Positions 41,200-50,350 of a stretch of 64,000 bases of DNA are shown one piece after another. Under the pieces are notes generated by a model. The model saw only the letters and a list, made by a program, of their open reading frames with translations, was not told where the DNA came from and did no database searches. The DNA comes from Steroidobacteraceae bacterium (lineage in GTDB: Bacteria; Pseudomonadota; Gammaproteobacteria; Steroidobacterales; Steroidobacteraceae). Location of the stretch: positions 124,001 to 188,000 of the forward strand of contig JAPZRU010000008.1 in NCBI GenBank assembly GCA_027531255.1, written 5' to 3'. Position 1 is the stretch's first letter, and each line of letters opens with the position of its first letter. A program made the translations under genes and the position numbers.

Positions 41200-43452
41200 C
41201 TACTTCCGCCTGGCCACCAGGATCCCAGGCAGGGCGCGCACCCGGGCCAGCACGGCTTCCAGCTCCGGGACGTCGTGTACCCGCACCGCGAGCGTCATGT
41301 CGGCGACGTTCTCGGCGTGGTGCGTGACCGTGCTCATCCGGTCGATCGACAGCTTCGCATCGGCGAAAGCGCCGGTGATGTCGCGCAGCAGCCCGCGGCG
41401 GTCGTAGGCCTGCACGGTCACCTCGACGCCGTACAGCCGGTCGGCATCCGCCCCCCAGCCGACTTCGACGACACGGTCGGGCTGCTTCGCGCGCAGCCGC
41501 TTCAGGTTCGCGCAGTCGATCCGGTGGATGGTCACGCCCCGGCCGACGGTGACGTAGCCCGCCACGGGTTCCGGCGGCACCGGCCGGCAGCACTGCGCGT
41601 AGCTGGACATCAGGTCTTCGATGCCCATCACGCTGATGCCGGCGGCTTCCTTCGCGACCGCGGCGGTCGTGCCGATCGTCGTGACGGAAGATGCGGCGGC
41701 CGCCGGTTCCGCGGCCTTCAGTCGGCGCTGCACGGCGTTCGCGAGCTGCGTCGGGGTCAGGTCGCCCGCGCCGAGCGCGACGTAGAGTTCGTCCGCGTGG
41801 TCGTACTTCAGTTCGGCCAGCAGGTCGGGCAGCGGCAGCACCGTGCGCCCGCCGGGTCCGGCGCCGAGCCGGTCGAGTTCGCGCTCGAGGATCGCGAGGC
41901 CGGCCTGGCGGTGGTCGTCCTCGTCCTCGCGCCGGAAGAAGGCGCGGACCTTGGCGCGCGCCGACTTCGACGCGAGGAAGCCGCGGCTCTCGACGAGCCA
42001 GTCGCGGCTCGGCTGCGGCTCCTTGGCGGCGATGATCTCGACCGCCTCGCCGTTCTTCAGGCGGTAGTCGAGCGCGACCATCCGGCCGTCCACCTTCGCG
42101 CCGCGACAGCGGTGCCCGAGGCTCGTGTGCACGTGGTAGGCGAAGTCGAGCGGCGTCGAGCCGGCCGGCAGCTCGACCACGTCGCCCTTCGGGCTCACGA
42201 CGTAGACGTGGTCTGCGAACAGGCTGGCCCCGAGCCGGTCGATCAGGCCTTCCGGTGCCGCGCCGCCGCCCGTGCCCGGCGCCAGCAGTTCGCGCAGCCG
42301 TTCCAGCTTCCTTTCGAAGCCGACGTCACGCTTGCCGCCCTCCTTGTAGCGCCAGTGTGCGGCGACGCCGAGTTCCGCGCGGTCGTGCATCTCGCGGGTG
42401 CGGATCTGGACTTCGACGGGCTTGCCCTGCGGGCCGATCACCGCGGTGTGGATCGAGCGGTAGCCGTTCGGCTTCGGCGTCGCGACGTAGTCGTCGAATT
42501 CGCCGGGCACGTACTGGTAGAGGCCGTGCACGACGCCGAGCGCCGCGTAGCACTCGGCCACGGTGCCGACCAGTATGCGGACCGCGCGCACGTCGAACAC
42601 CTGCTCGAACGCGAGGTGCTTGCGCGTCATCTTCCGCCAGATGCTGTAGATGTGCTTCGGGCGGCCCTGCACTTCGCCGACGACGCCGGCCTTCGCGAGC
42701 TCCGCGGTCAGCAGTTCGCGCAGCTCCGCGATGTAGCGCTCGCGGGCCGCGCGACGCTCGTTCAGCGCCCCGGCGATGCGCCTGTACTCGGCCGGCTCGA
42801 GCACGCGGAAGGCGTGGTCCTCGAGTTCCCACTTCAGGTGGGCCAGCCCGAGGCGATTCGCGAGCGGACCATACACCTCGCGCGCCTGGAGTGCGAGCTT
42901 GCGCCGCGCGGTTTCGTCGAGGGACTTGGCGCCGCGCAGCGCCCAGAGGTGCTCGGCGACCCGTGCGAGCACGAGCCGCGGGTCGTCGATCACCGCGAGC
43001 AGCATCTTGCGCAGGCCCTCGGCCTGCGCGCCGCCGAGGGCCGCGGGGAGATCCGTGCCGCCGGCCGCCGCGCTCGCGGGACCCGGCGCGGGCTGCCACT
43101 GCGCGCTGACGTCGAACTGGCCGAGGCGCGCGAGCGCGCGAGCGAATGCCAGTTCCTCGGGGCTCGCGACCGCCGAGGCGCGCGACTCGCTCGCCGCGCC
43201 CGAGCCGAGCAGCACGTAGAGCAGCGTGCCGCCGACCACCGCCGGGTCGGGATCGTAGTGCGCCACCACCTGCGCGATCCCGGTGCCGCGCGCGGCGAGC
43301 GCGGGATCCGCAGCGTCGGCCAGCGCCGGGCGCAGCCGGACGAGGGCCGCGTTCGCGGCCTCGACGGCGGCAGGGTCCTGGTCGAAAGTGGTTGTTTCCA
43401 CGGTGGAAAAGCCGCCGGCTCCGAGGCGGGTAAGCGGCGTTCCCGGTATCAT
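41200..43452 (-). CDS. relA: (p)ppGpp synthetase RelA
   Basis: A protein of about 750 residues that makes the stringent-response alarmone on stalled ribosomes. The N-terminal hydrolase domain is degenerate: the HDxxED motif is missing and RVAEHLWALR replaces the usual RxADRLHNMRT, as in monofunctional RelA. The synthetase domain is intact (FDVRAVRILVGTVAECYAALGVVHGLYQYVPGEFDDYVATPKPNGYRSIHTAV and EVQIRTREMHDRAELGVAAHWRYKEG), followed by the TGS domain (VYVVSPKGDVVELPAGSTPLDFAYHVHTSLGHRCRGAKVDGRMV), a zinc-finger-like region (SSYAQCCRPVP) and an ACT domain. Starts at 43452 (ATG) or at internal GTG codons are possible. Confidence 0.93.
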   Translation of the reverse strand: MIPGTPLTRLGAGGFSTVETTTFDQDPAAVEAANAALVRLRPALADAADPALAARGTGIAQVVAHYDPDPAVVGGTLLYVLLGSGAASESRASAVASPEELAFARALARLGQFDVSAQWQPAPGPASAAAGGTDLPAALGGAQAEGLRKMLLAVIDDPRLVLARVAEHLWALRGAKSLDETARRKLALQAREVYGPLANRLGLAHLKWELEDHAFRVLEPAEYRRIAGALNERRAARERYIAELRELLTAELAKAGVVGEVQGRPKHIYSIWRKMTRKHLAFEQVFDVRAVRILVGTVAECYAALGVVHGLYQYVPGEFDDYVATPKPNGYRSIHTAVIGPQGKPVEVQIRTREMHDRAELGVAAHWRYKEGGKRDVGFERKLERLRELLAPGTGGGAAPEGLIDRLGASLFADHVYVVSPKGDVVELPAGSTPLDFAYHVHTSLGHRCRGAKVDGRMVALDYRLKNGEAVEIIAAKEPQPSRDWLVESRGFLASKSARAKVRAFFRREDEDDHRQAGLAILERELDRLGAGPGGRTVLPLPDLLAELKYDHADELYVALGAGDLTPTQLANAVQRRLKAAEPAAAASSVTTIGTTAAVAKEAAGISVMGIEDLMSSYAQCCRPVPPEPVAGYVTVGRGVTIHRIDCANLKRLRAKQPDRVVEVGWGADADRLYGVEVTVQAYDRRGLLRDITGAFADAKLSIDRMSTVTHHAENVADMTLAVRVHDVPELEAVLARVRALPGILVARRK

Positions 43453-43571
43453 ACGCGGCCTCGGTTGCGGTCGCGGACCGCAGCCCCGAGCAGCCTCGAC
43501 ACCAGGATGGCCGTGTCACGACGACCCGCTCTCGCCCGGCTCCGGCGCGCGGCCTACGGCCGCCTCCGCTG

Positions 43572-44207
43572 ATGCCCCGCTCCAGCTCCTGGCGCAGCTA
43601 CCGCCCGGGTTCGACGCCGGCCGCTCCCGAGCCGGACGTCGCCGCCGTTCGCGACGCGCTGGTCGGGCGAACGCCGGCTCGAACGGTGCGCGGCGGCGCG
43701 CGCAGCGCGGTGCGCGTACTCGGCCTCGACCCGGGTTCCCGGAACACCGGCTTCGGCGTGGTCGAAGTGGTGCCGACCGGAACGCGCTACGTCGCGAGCG
43801 GCACGATCCGCGCGGGTCGAGGCGAGTTCGCCGCGCGGCTGCAGGCCATCCACGCGGGCGTCGCGGCGCTGCTCGAGGAGCACCGCCCGCAGGACATCGC
43901 CGTGGAGCGGGTGTTCGTGCACCGCAATCCCGACAGCGCGCTGAAGCTCGGCCAGGCACGCGGCGCCGCGCTGTGCGCGACCTTCGGCCACGGCGCCACG
44001 TTGCACGAGTACTCGCCGCGCGAGATCAAGCTCGCGGTCGTCGGCACCGGCGGCGCGGACAAGACCCAGGTGCAGGCCATGGTGAAGGCGCTGCTCGGCC
44101 TGACCGGTCGCCTGGGCGCCGACGCGGCCGACGCGCTCGCGATCGCGCTCTGCCACGCGCACTCGCGCGCGACCGCCCTGGTACTGGGCAGGCAGGGACT
44201 CCGATGA
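43572..44207 (+). CDS. ruvC: RuvC Holliday-junction endonuclease
   Basis: Cuts Holliday junctions with RuvAB. The conserved core begins at GTG 43710 (VRVLGLDPGSRNTGFGVVE); catalytic acids are visible in LGLDPG, AVERVF and DAADALAIALCHAHS. From ATG 43572 the protein is 211 residues, about 46 longer at the N-terminus than usual. The real start may be GTG 43686 or 43710. The start of ruvA overlaps its stop (ATGA). It heads the ruvC-ruvA-ruvB-ybgC-tol gene train. Confidence 0.93.
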   Translation: MPRSSSWRSYRPGSTPAAPEPDVAAVRDALVGRTPARTVRGGARSAVRVLGLDPGSRNTGFGVVEVVPTGTRYVASGTIRAGRGEFAARLQAIHAGVAALLEEHRPQDIAVERVFVHRNPDSALKLGQARGAALCATFGHGATLHEYSPREIKLAVVGTGGADKTQVQAMVKALLGLTGRLGADAADALAIALCHAHSRATALVLGRQGLR

Positions 44208-44800
44208 TCGGCCACCTGCGCGGCCGCCTCGCCGCCAAGCACCCGCCCGCGCTCGTCGTCGACGTCGGCGGCGTCGGCTACGAGTGCGAGGCGCCGATGT
44301 CCACGTTCTACCAGCTGCCCGCCACGGGCGCCGAGGTCACGCTCTACACGCACCTCGTCGTCCGCGAGGACGCGCAGCTGCTCTACGCGTTCGGCACGGA
44401 GCAGGAGCGCCGGCTGTTCCGCAGCCTGCTGAAGGTCTCGGGCGTGGGCCCGAAGATCGCGCTCGGCATCCTCTCGGGCATCAACGTCGACGGCTTCCTG
44501 CTCTGCATCGAGGCGCAGGACGCCGATCAACTGGTGCGTATCCCGGGCGTCGGCCGCAAGACCGCCGAGCGCCTGCTGATCGAGATGCGGGATCGCGTGA
44601 AGGAGTTCGGCGCCACGGGCGCGGCCGGCGTTGCGCCGGTGGCGGGCGAGGGCGGCTCGGCGCAGCAGGAGGCGTACAGTGCGCTCGTCGCGCTGGGCTA
44701 CCGGCCGGCCGAGGTGGTGAAGCTGCTGAAGAGCGTCGCGCAGGAGGGCGCCACCACCGAGGACCTGATCCGCCGCGCGCTGCAGTCGGCGGCAGGCTGA
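44204..44800 (+). CDS. ruvA: RuvA Holliday-junction DNA-binding protein
   Basis: A 198-residue tetrameric protein that binds four-way junctions and loads RuvB. It has domain I (MIGHLRGRLAAKHPPALVVDVGGVGYECEAP), the helix-hairpin-helix region with LLKVSGVGPKIALGILS and LVRIPGVGRKTAERLLIEMRDR, a flexible linker and the C-terminal RuvB-binding domain (AYSALVALGYRPAEVVKLLKSV). It overlaps ruvC by four bases. Confidence 0.97.
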   Translation: MIGHLRGRLAAKHPPALVVDVGGVGYECEAPMSTFYQLPATGAEVTLYTHLVVREDAQLLYAFGTEQERRLFRSLLKVSGVGPKIALGILSGINVDGFLLCIEAQDADQLVRIPGVGRKTAERLLIEMRDRVKEFGATGAAGVAPVAGEGGSAQQEAYSALVALGYRPAEVVKLLKSVAQEGATTEDLIRRALQSAAG

Positions 44801-44839
44801 GTCGCGGTGCGTACGGCATGAACCCATGAGCGAACGCGC

Positions 44840-45889
44840 ATGATCGAGAAGGATCGCGTGGTGACGGCGCAGGCCCGGCGCGAGGACGAGACGCTCGACC
44901 GCGCGGTGCGGCCGAAGGTGCTGGCCGACTACGTCGGGCAGCCGGCCGTGCGCCAGCAGATGGAGGTCTTCATCGAGGCCACGCGCCGCCGTGCGGAGGC
45001 GCTCGATCACGTGCTGATCTTCGGGCCGCCGGGCCTCGGCAAGACCACGCTCGCGAACATCCTCGCGAACGAGCTCGGCGTGAACCTGAAGCAGACGTCG
45101 GGCCCCGTGCTGGAGCGGCCCGGCGACCTCGCCGCGATCCTCACGAACCTGCAGCCGCGCGACGTGCTGTTCATCGACGAGATCCACCGGCTGAGCCCGG
45201 TGGTCGAGGAAGTGCTCTATCCCGCGATGGAGGACTTCAACATCGACATCATGATCGGCGAGGGACCGGCGGCGCGCTCGATCAAGCTCGACCTGCAGCC
45301 CTTCACGCTGGTGGGCGCGACCACGCGCGCCGGGCTGCTGACCTCGCCGCTGCGGGATCGCTTCGGCATCGTGCAGCGGCTCGAGTTCTATCCGGTCGCG
45401 GATCTCGCCAGCATCGTCGCCCGTTCGGCGCGGATCCTCGGCCTCGCGATCGACGCCGCTGGCGCGGAGCGCATCGCCCAGCGTTCGCGCGGGACGCCGC
45501 GCATCGCGAACCGGCTGCTCCGCCGCGTGCGCGACTACGCCGAGGTGAAGGCGGACGGCCGCATCTCCGACGAGGTCGCGGTCGCGGCGCTCGACATGCT
45601 GGACGTCGACCGCCAGGGCTTCGACGTGATGGACCGGCGCCTGCTGCTGACCATCATCGAGAAGTTCGCCGGTGGGCCGGTCGGCGTCGAGAGTCTCGCC
45701 GCGGCGATCGGCGAGGAGCGTGGCACGATCGAGGACGTGGTGGAGCCGTTCCTGATCCAGCAGGGCTATCTCGCGCGGACGGCGCGCGGGCGCATCGCGA
45801 CTCCCGCCGCGTACCGGCACTTCGGCCTGAAGGCGCCGGAGGCGCCGGCCGGGTCGCTCGGGCTGTTCACCGACGAAGCGGCCTCGTGA
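44840..45889 (+). CDS. ruvB: RuvB branch-migration helicase
   Basis: A 349-residue AAA+ motor that drives Holliday-junction branch migration. It has Walker [16 protein letters not shown], Walker [17 protein letters not shown], sensor 1 [20 protein letters not shown], the arginine finger in that segment, and the winged-helix C-terminus ([51 protein letters not shown]). Its stop overlaps the GTG start of ybgC (GTGA). The length is normal. Confidence 0.97.
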   Translation: MIEKDRVVTAQARREDETLDRAVRPKVLADYVGQPAVRQQMEVFIEATRRRAEALDHVLIFGPPGLGKTTLANILANELGVNLKQTSGPVLERPGDLAAILTNLQPRDVLFIDEIHRLSPVVEEVLYPAMEDFNIDIMIGEGPAARSIKLDLQPFTLVGATTRAGLLTSPLRDRFGIVQRLEFYPVADLASIVARSARILGLAIDAAGAERIAQRSRGTPRIANRLLRRVRDYAEVKADGRISDEVAVAALDMLDVDRQGFDVMDRRLLLTIIEKFAGGPVGVESLAAAIGEERGTIEDVVEPFLIQQGYLARTARGRIATPAAYRHFGLKAPEAPAGSLGLFTDEAAS

Positions 45890-46335
45890 CGTCGGTCTCC
45901 GACGACAGTCGCGGCGGTGCGCGGCGCGCCACGTTCCGGGATCCGCCGCGCTTCGCGTGGCCGGTCCGCGTGTACTGGGAGGACACGGACGGCGGCGGGG
46001 TCGTCTACCACTCGCAGTACCTCGCGTTCATGGAGAGGGCGCGCAGCGAATGGCTGCGGGCGCTGGGTGCGGACCAGTCGGCGATCCGCGACGGGGAACG
46101 CGTGCAGTTCGCCGTGGTCGAGATGAACGTCCGCTGGAGGCGTGCGGCGCGCTACGACGACGCGCTGACGGTGACGGTCGAACTCGCGGGCACCGGCGGC
46201 GCGACGCTCGGATTCCGGCAGGCGGTGCTGCGGGGCGAGGAGGTGCTGGTGGAAGCGGACGTGCGCGTCGCGGCCGTGGACGCGGACGGACTGCGGCCCC
46301 GACGGCTGCCGCGGGCGATCGTCGAACTGCTCTGA
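45886..46335 (+). CDS. ybgC: YbgC-type acyl-CoA thioesterase of the Tol-Pal cluster
   Basis: A 149-residue hotdog-fold thioesterase. The catalytic-site segment [30 protein letters not shown] is characteristic. E. coli YbgC hydrolyses short acyl-CoAs or acyl-ACP and associates with phospholipid enzymes; the exact role in the Tol-Pal operon is not settled. It begins with GTG overlapping the ruvB stop and is 14 bases before tolQ. The first 20 residues (Ser/Arg-rich) precede the core. Confidence 0.93.
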   Translation: MTSVSDDSRGGARRATFRDPPRFAWPVRVYWEDTDGGGVVYHSQYLAFMERARSEWLRALGADQSAIRDGERVQFAVVEMNVRWRRAARYDDALTVTVELAGTGGATLGFRQAVLRGEEVLVEADVRVAAVDADGLRPRRLPRAIVELL

Positions 46336-46349
46336 CAACGGGAAGCGGG

Positions 46350-47036
46350 ATGAACCAGGACCTGGACTTCTGGAAGCTGATCCTCGAGGCGAGCCTCGTC
46401 GTGCAGCTCGTGATGGCGCTGCTCGTGGCCGCCTCCGTCGTTTCGTGGGCGATCATCCTGCGGAAGCGGCGCACGCTCGCGCAGGCGCGCGGCGCGGCCG
46501 ACGCGTTCGAGTCGGCGTTCTGGTCCGGCGGCGACCTCGGGGCCCTGTACCGCTCCATCGAGGCGCGCAAGGGTGCGGCCTCCGGCATGGAGAGCATCTT
46601 CGAGTTCGGCTTCCGCGAGTTCAGCCGACTGCGCGCCCAGCCCGGCATCGACGCGGCGCACCTGATCGAGGGCTCGCGGCGCGCGATGAAGGTCGCGCAG
46701 CTGCGCGAGATCGACCGCCTCGAGGACGACCTCGAGCTGCTCGCCACCATCGGCTCGATCAGCCCCTACGTCGGCCTGTTCGGCACCGTCTGGGGCATCA
46801 TGCACGCGTTCACCGCCCTCGCGAACGTGCAGCAGGCGACGCTGCAGATGGTCGCGCCCGGGATCGCGGAGGCACTGATCGCGACGGCGATCGGCCTGTT
46901 CGCGGCGATCCCCGCGGTCGTCGCCTACAACCGCTACTCGAACCAGGTCGATCGCCTGGAGCTGCGCTTCGATACGTTCATGGAGGAGTTCTCCACGATC
47001 CTGCAGCGCCACGCCGCCGCGCCGAGGGCCGCCTGA
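46350..47036 (+). CDS. tolQ: TolQ inner-membrane proton-channel subunit
   Basis: A 228-residue three-pass protein that forms the Tol-Pal motor with TolR and energises TolA during outer-membrane constriction. Membrane segments are LEASLVVQLVMALLVAASVVSWAIIL, LLATIGSISPYVGLFGTVWGIMHAF and IAEALIATAIGLFAAIPAVVAYN. The motor segment GLFGTVWGIMHAF and AIGLFAAIPAVVAYN are conserved with ExbB and MotA. Separated from tolR by one base. Confidence 0.97.
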   Translation: MNQDLDFWKLILEASLVVQLVMALLVAASVVSWAIILRKRRTLAQARGAADAFESAFWSGGDLGALYRSIEARKGAASGMESIFEFGFREFSRLRAQPGIDAAHLIEGSRRAMKVAQLREIDRLEDDLELLATIGSISPYVGLFGTVWGIMHAFTALANVQQATLQMVAPGIAEALIATAIGLFAAIPAVVAYNRYSNQVDRLELRFDTFMEEFSTILQRHAAAPRAA

Positions 47037-47037
47037 G

Positions 47038-47484
47038 ATGGCCGCCGGGCGCCGCGGGCGGCGGCTGGTCGCCGACATCAACGTCGTGCCGTACATCGAC
47101 GTGATGCTGGTGCTGCTGATCATCTTCATGGTGACCGCGCCGCTGCTGACGCAGGGCGTGCAGGTGGACCTCCCCGAGGCGGCCGCGAAGCCGCTGCCCG
47201 ACCAGGACCGCGAGCCGCTGGTCGTCAGCGTGGACCGCGAGGGGCGCTTCTACGTGAACGTCGGCCAGGACGAGGATCGCCCGGTGGACGAGACGGTGCT
47301 CGTGCAGCGCGTGCAGACCGTGCTGGCGCGCGACCCGCAGACGCCCGTGCTCCTCAAGGCGGACGAGCAGGTGCCCTACGGGCGCGTGGTCGGCGCGATG
47401 ACCCTGCTCGACGGCGCGGGCGCGACGCGGATCGGCTTCCTGACGGAACCGCCGGCCCCGACCGTGCGGGCCGCGGGCCGCTGA
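47038..47484 (+). CDS. tolR: TolR inner-membrane motor protein
   Basis: A 148-residue one-pass protein. It begins with a basic segment and has the signature NVVPYIDVMLVLLIIFMVTAPLL with the essential membrane aspartate in PYIDVMLVLL. A periplasmic domain follows (VNLPEAAAK-type start, then the ExbD/TolR fold). It starts one base after tolQ and is followed by tolA after nine bases. The length is normal. Confidence 0.96.
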   Translation: MAAGRRGRRLVADINVVPYIDVMLVLLIIFMVTAPLLTQGVQVDLPEAAAKPLPDQDREPLVVSVDREGRFYVNVGQDEDRPVDETVLVQRVQTVLARDPQTPVLLKADEQVPYGRVVGAMTLLDGAGATRIGFLTEPPAPTVRAAGR

Positions 47485-47493
47485 GGAGCCCCG

Positions 47494-48360
47494 GTGCCGG
47501 GCTTCCTGCGCGAGCACGCGACGCCGATCCTGGCGTCGTTGGTGCTGCACGCGTTCGTGATCGCGCTGATCGCGGGTGGGGCGTATCTCGCCGTGCCGGA
47601 GCGACCGGAGCCGGTGCGGACGATCCAGGGGTTCGTGGTGCGCGACGTGCCGCCCGGAGAGCGGGCGCCGGCGACGCCCCCGCCCGGGGCGCCCGTCGCG
47701 GAGCCGGTCGCCGAGCCGGTGCCCGAGCCGACGCCCGAGCCCGAGGTCGAGCCGGAGCCCTCGGCTCCTGACCCGGCCGCGGTCGCGAAGCGCGAGGCGC
47801 AGGAACGCGAGGCTGCGCGCAAGGTCGAAGCGGAGGCCGCCGCTCGCCGCAAGGCCGAGGCGGCCGCGGCGGAGAAGCGGCGCGAGGAAGCCGAGGCCAG
47901 AAAGCTGGCCGAGGCCCAGCGCCGCAAGGACGCGGCAGCGAAGCAGCTCGCGGAGGCGAAGCGTCGCGAGGAAGCCGAGGCGCGCCGGAGGGCGGAGGCC
48001 GAGCGGGCGATCCGGGAAGCCCGCGAGGCGGATCTCGCGCGGCGGCTCGCGGCCGAGGACGCGCGCGCCAGCGCGCAGGCCGCCGGGCTTCTCGACCGCT
48101 ACGTCGCGGAACTGCAGGCGCGGGTCGAGCGGGCGTGGAATCGTCCGCCGTCGGCGCAGCCGGGTCTCAGGTGCACGGTCCACGTCACGCAGGTGCCGGG
48201 CGGCACCGTGACGGATGTGCGCGTCGGCGACTGCAACGGCGACGACGCCGTTCGCCAGTCGATCGTCTTCGCGGTATATCATGCGTCGCCGCTGCCGGCG
48301 CCGCCCGATCCGTCGCTGTTCGAACGCAGGCTCACCATGGTGTTCGCGCCCGATGACTGA
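47494..48360 (+). CDS. tolA: TolA cell-envelope spanning protein
   Basis: A 288-residue protein linking the TolQR motor to the outer membrane through Pal and TolB. Domain I is the N-terminal membrane segment (PILASLVLHAFVIALIAGGAYLA). Domain II is a Pro/Glu-rich stretch and then a long Ala/Lys/Glu/Arg coiled helix (about 90-195). Domain III is the compact C-terminal domain (LLDRYVAELQARVERAWNRPPSAQPGLRCTVHVTQVPGGTVTDVRVGDC) with the typical cysteine pair. It starts with GTG at 47494, and its stop overlaps the start of tolB by eight bases. The helix is shorter than in E. coli. Confidence 0.94.
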   Translation: MPGFLREHATPILASLVLHAFVIALIAGGAYLAVPERPEPVRTIQGFVVRDVPPGERAPATPPPGAPVAEPVAEPVPEPTPEPEVEPEPSAPDPAAVAKREAQEREAARKVEAEAAARRKAEAAAAEKRREEAEARKLAEAQRRKDAAAKQLAEAKRREEAEARRRAEAERAIREAREADLARRLAAEDARASAQAAGLLDRYVAELQARVERAWNRPPSAQPGLRCTVHVTQVPGGTVTDVRVGDCNGDDAVRQSIVFAVYHASPLPAPPDPSLFERRLTMVFAPDD

Positions 48361-49651
48361 CCTCTTACGCTCCCTGTTCGTTCTCGCGTGCCTCGCGCTC
48401 TGCGCGCCGGCCCACGCGCAGCTCACCGTCCAGATCACGCGCGGCATGACCGCGCCGATCCCGATCGCGATCGTCCCCTTCGCCGTGACGCAGGGGCCGA
48501 TTCCCGTGGACGTCGCCCAGGTCGTCGAGAACGACCTCGAGCGCAGCGGCCGCTTCCAGGGCCTCGAGCGCGGCTCGATGCTCGAGCAGCCGGTGCCCGG
48601 CACGCGCTTCGACCTCGCCAACTGGCGGCTGCTGAAGACCGACTACCTGGTGATCGGCCGGGTCGTGCCGGACGGCCAGCAGTGGACGGTGCAGTTCGAG
48701 CTGTACAACGTGCTGACCGGCGAGCGCCTGCTCGGCTACAGCCTGCCGTCCGCACCCGGCGCGCTGAAGCAGGCGGCGCACCGCGTCTCCGACATGGTCT
48801 ACGAGAAGATCCTCGGCGTGCCCGGCGCGTTCTCGACGCGCATTGCCTATGTCGCGGTCAGCGGCGTCGCGCCGCAGCGGCGCTACCGTCTCGTGGTCGC
48901 GGATGCCGACGGCGAGAACCCGCGCGTGATCCTCGACTCCCGCGAGCCGATCATGTCGCCGGCGTGGTCGCCCGACGGCGATCGCCTCGCGTACGTCTCG
49001 TTCGAGGGCCAGATGTCCGCGATCTACGTGCAGGAGCTGCGCACCGGCCGGCGCGAGCGCGTCTCCGCGCGCGCCGGCATCAACGGCGCGCCCGCGTGGT
49101 CGCCGGACGGACGCCGGCTCGCGCTGACGCTGTCGAGCCGCGAGGGCAACGTCGACGTCTACGTGATGGATCTCGCGAGCCGCGACCTGCTGCGGATCAC
49201 CGACGATGCGGCGATCGACACGGAACCGGCCTGGGCGCCGGACGGCCGCACGCTGTACTTCACGTCGGACCGTGCCGGCCGCCCGCAGGTCTACCGCATC
49301 GCGCTCGCCGCCGGCCAGAGGCCGGCTCGCGTCACCTTCGAAGGGCCCTACAATGCGCGGCCCCGGGTGTCGCCGGACGGCCGGCAACTGGTCGTCGTCA
49401 CGCTGGACCAGGGCGCGTACCGGCTCGGCGTCGTCGACGTCGCCACCGGCCGTTCTCGGGTCATCACGAACGGCCGCCTGGACGAGGGTCCGAGCTTCGC
49501 CCCGAACGGCCAGACCGTGATCTACGCGACGCGTGAGCGGGGTCGCGGTGTGCTGGCCACGGCCGCCGTCGACGGCAGCGTGACCAGCCGCCTGACTTCC
49601 GAGGTCGGCGACATCCGCGAGCCCGCCTGGTCGCCCCAGCCGCGAACCTGA
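48353..49651 (+). CDS. tolB: TolB periplasmic beta-propeller protein
   Basis: A 432-residue periplasmic protein that binds Pal and TolA. It has a signal peptide (LLRSLFVLACLALCAPAHAQ) and an N-terminal domain (LTVQITRGMTAPIPIAIVPFA). The six-bladed propeller follows, with repeats such as SPAWSPDGDRLAYVSFE, APAWSPDGRRLALTLS, EPAWAPDGRTLYFTSDR and ARPRVSPDGRQLVVV. The length is normal. The ATG overlaps tolA, so translation is coupled. Confidence 0.97.
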   Translation: MTDLLRSLFVLACLALCAPAHAQLTVQITRGMTAPIPIAIVPFAVTQGPIPVDVAQVVENDLERSGRFQGLERGSMLEQPVPGTRFDLANWRLLKTDYLVIGRVVPDGQQWTVQFELYNVLTGERLLGYSLPSAPGALKQAAHRVSDMVYEKILGVPGAFSTRIAYVAVSGVAPQRRYRLVVADADGENPRVILDSREPIMSPAWSPDGDRLAYVSFEGQMSAIYVQELRTGRRERVSARAGINGAPAWSPDGRRLALTLSSREGNVDVYVMDLASRDLLRITDDAAIDTEPAWAPDGRTLYFTSDRAGRPQVYRIALAAGQRPARVTFEGPYNARPRVSPDGRQLVVVTLDQGAYRLGVVDVATGRSRVITNGRLDEGPSFAPNGQTVIYATRERGRGVLATAAVDGSVTSRLTSEVGDIREPAWSPQPRT

Positions 49652-49786
49652 GCGCGCCGGCGCGGTCAGTACTGGGGCGCGCTGTGGCAAAATCGCGGCC
49701 GCCGCAGGCGGCGCGGGGCGGTCCCGCGCCGTTTCCACGTCTTTTCCCGGTGTCCCGCGCGGGGCACCGCCATCAGGAGTAGCTCG

Positions 49787-50350
49787 ATGAACCGATCGTT
49801 CCCCCGCCACGTGATGCTCGCCGTACTGGCTGCCACGGGGCTGGCCCTGGCCGGCTGCGCGAAGAAGCCGACCACCGTCGATGCGCCGGCCGGCGAGACC
49901 GTCGGCAGCACGACGGGCGATGCCGGGGCGACCTCGGGCACGACCGGTTCCGACGTCGGCGAGGCGCGGCCGCTGCCGGGCACCGGTGCGGATGCGGCGG
50001 GCGCCACCGCGGCGACCACGACGATCCTCTTCGACTTCGACAGCGCCGAGGTGCGTGCCGAGTACAACTCGGCGATCACCGCGCACGCGCGCCGCATCGC
50101 GGCGAGCCCGGCGGTGCGCGTTCGTCTCGAGGGCAACACCGACGAGCGCGGCTCGCCGGAGTACAACATCGGCCTCGGCGAGCGCCGCGCGCAGGCCGTG
50201 AAGCGCGCGCTCCTGCTGCAGGGTGCGCCGGACGCGCAGATCACGACCGTCAGCTACGGCGAGGAGCGCCCCTCGGTCGAGGGCGGCAGCGAGGAAGCGT
50301 GGTCGCAGAACCGTCGCGTCGAGATCGTCTACCTCGGGGGCGGCCGCTGA
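49787..50350 (+). CDS. pal: Pal peptidoglycan-associated lipoprotein
   Basis: A 187-residue lipoprotein with the lipobox GLALAGC and a Gly/Thr-rich linker. The C-terminal OmpA-like domain binds peptidoglycan (TTILFDFDSAEVRAEYNSAITAHARRIAASPAVRVRLEGNTDERGSPEYNIGLGERRAQAVKRALLLQG). A 135-base gap separates it from tolB, the longest in the tol train, so an internal promoter is possible. AGGAG precedes the ATG. It overlaps cpoB by one base (TGATG). Confidence 0.97.
   Translation: MNRSFPRHVMLAVLAATGLALAGCAKKPTTVDAPAGETVGSTTGDAGATSGTTGSDVGEARPLPGTGADAAGATAATTTILFDFDSAEVRAEYNSAITAHARRIAASPAVRVRLEGNTDERGSPEYNIGLGERRAQAVKRALLLQGAPDAQITTVSYGEERPSVEGGSEEAWSQNRRVEIVYLGGGR

Noticed and set aside
49652-49786. 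Internal promoter before pal
   Set aside because: The gap is suitable, but I found no convincing -35/-10 pair; CAAAAT near 49686 lacks a partner.
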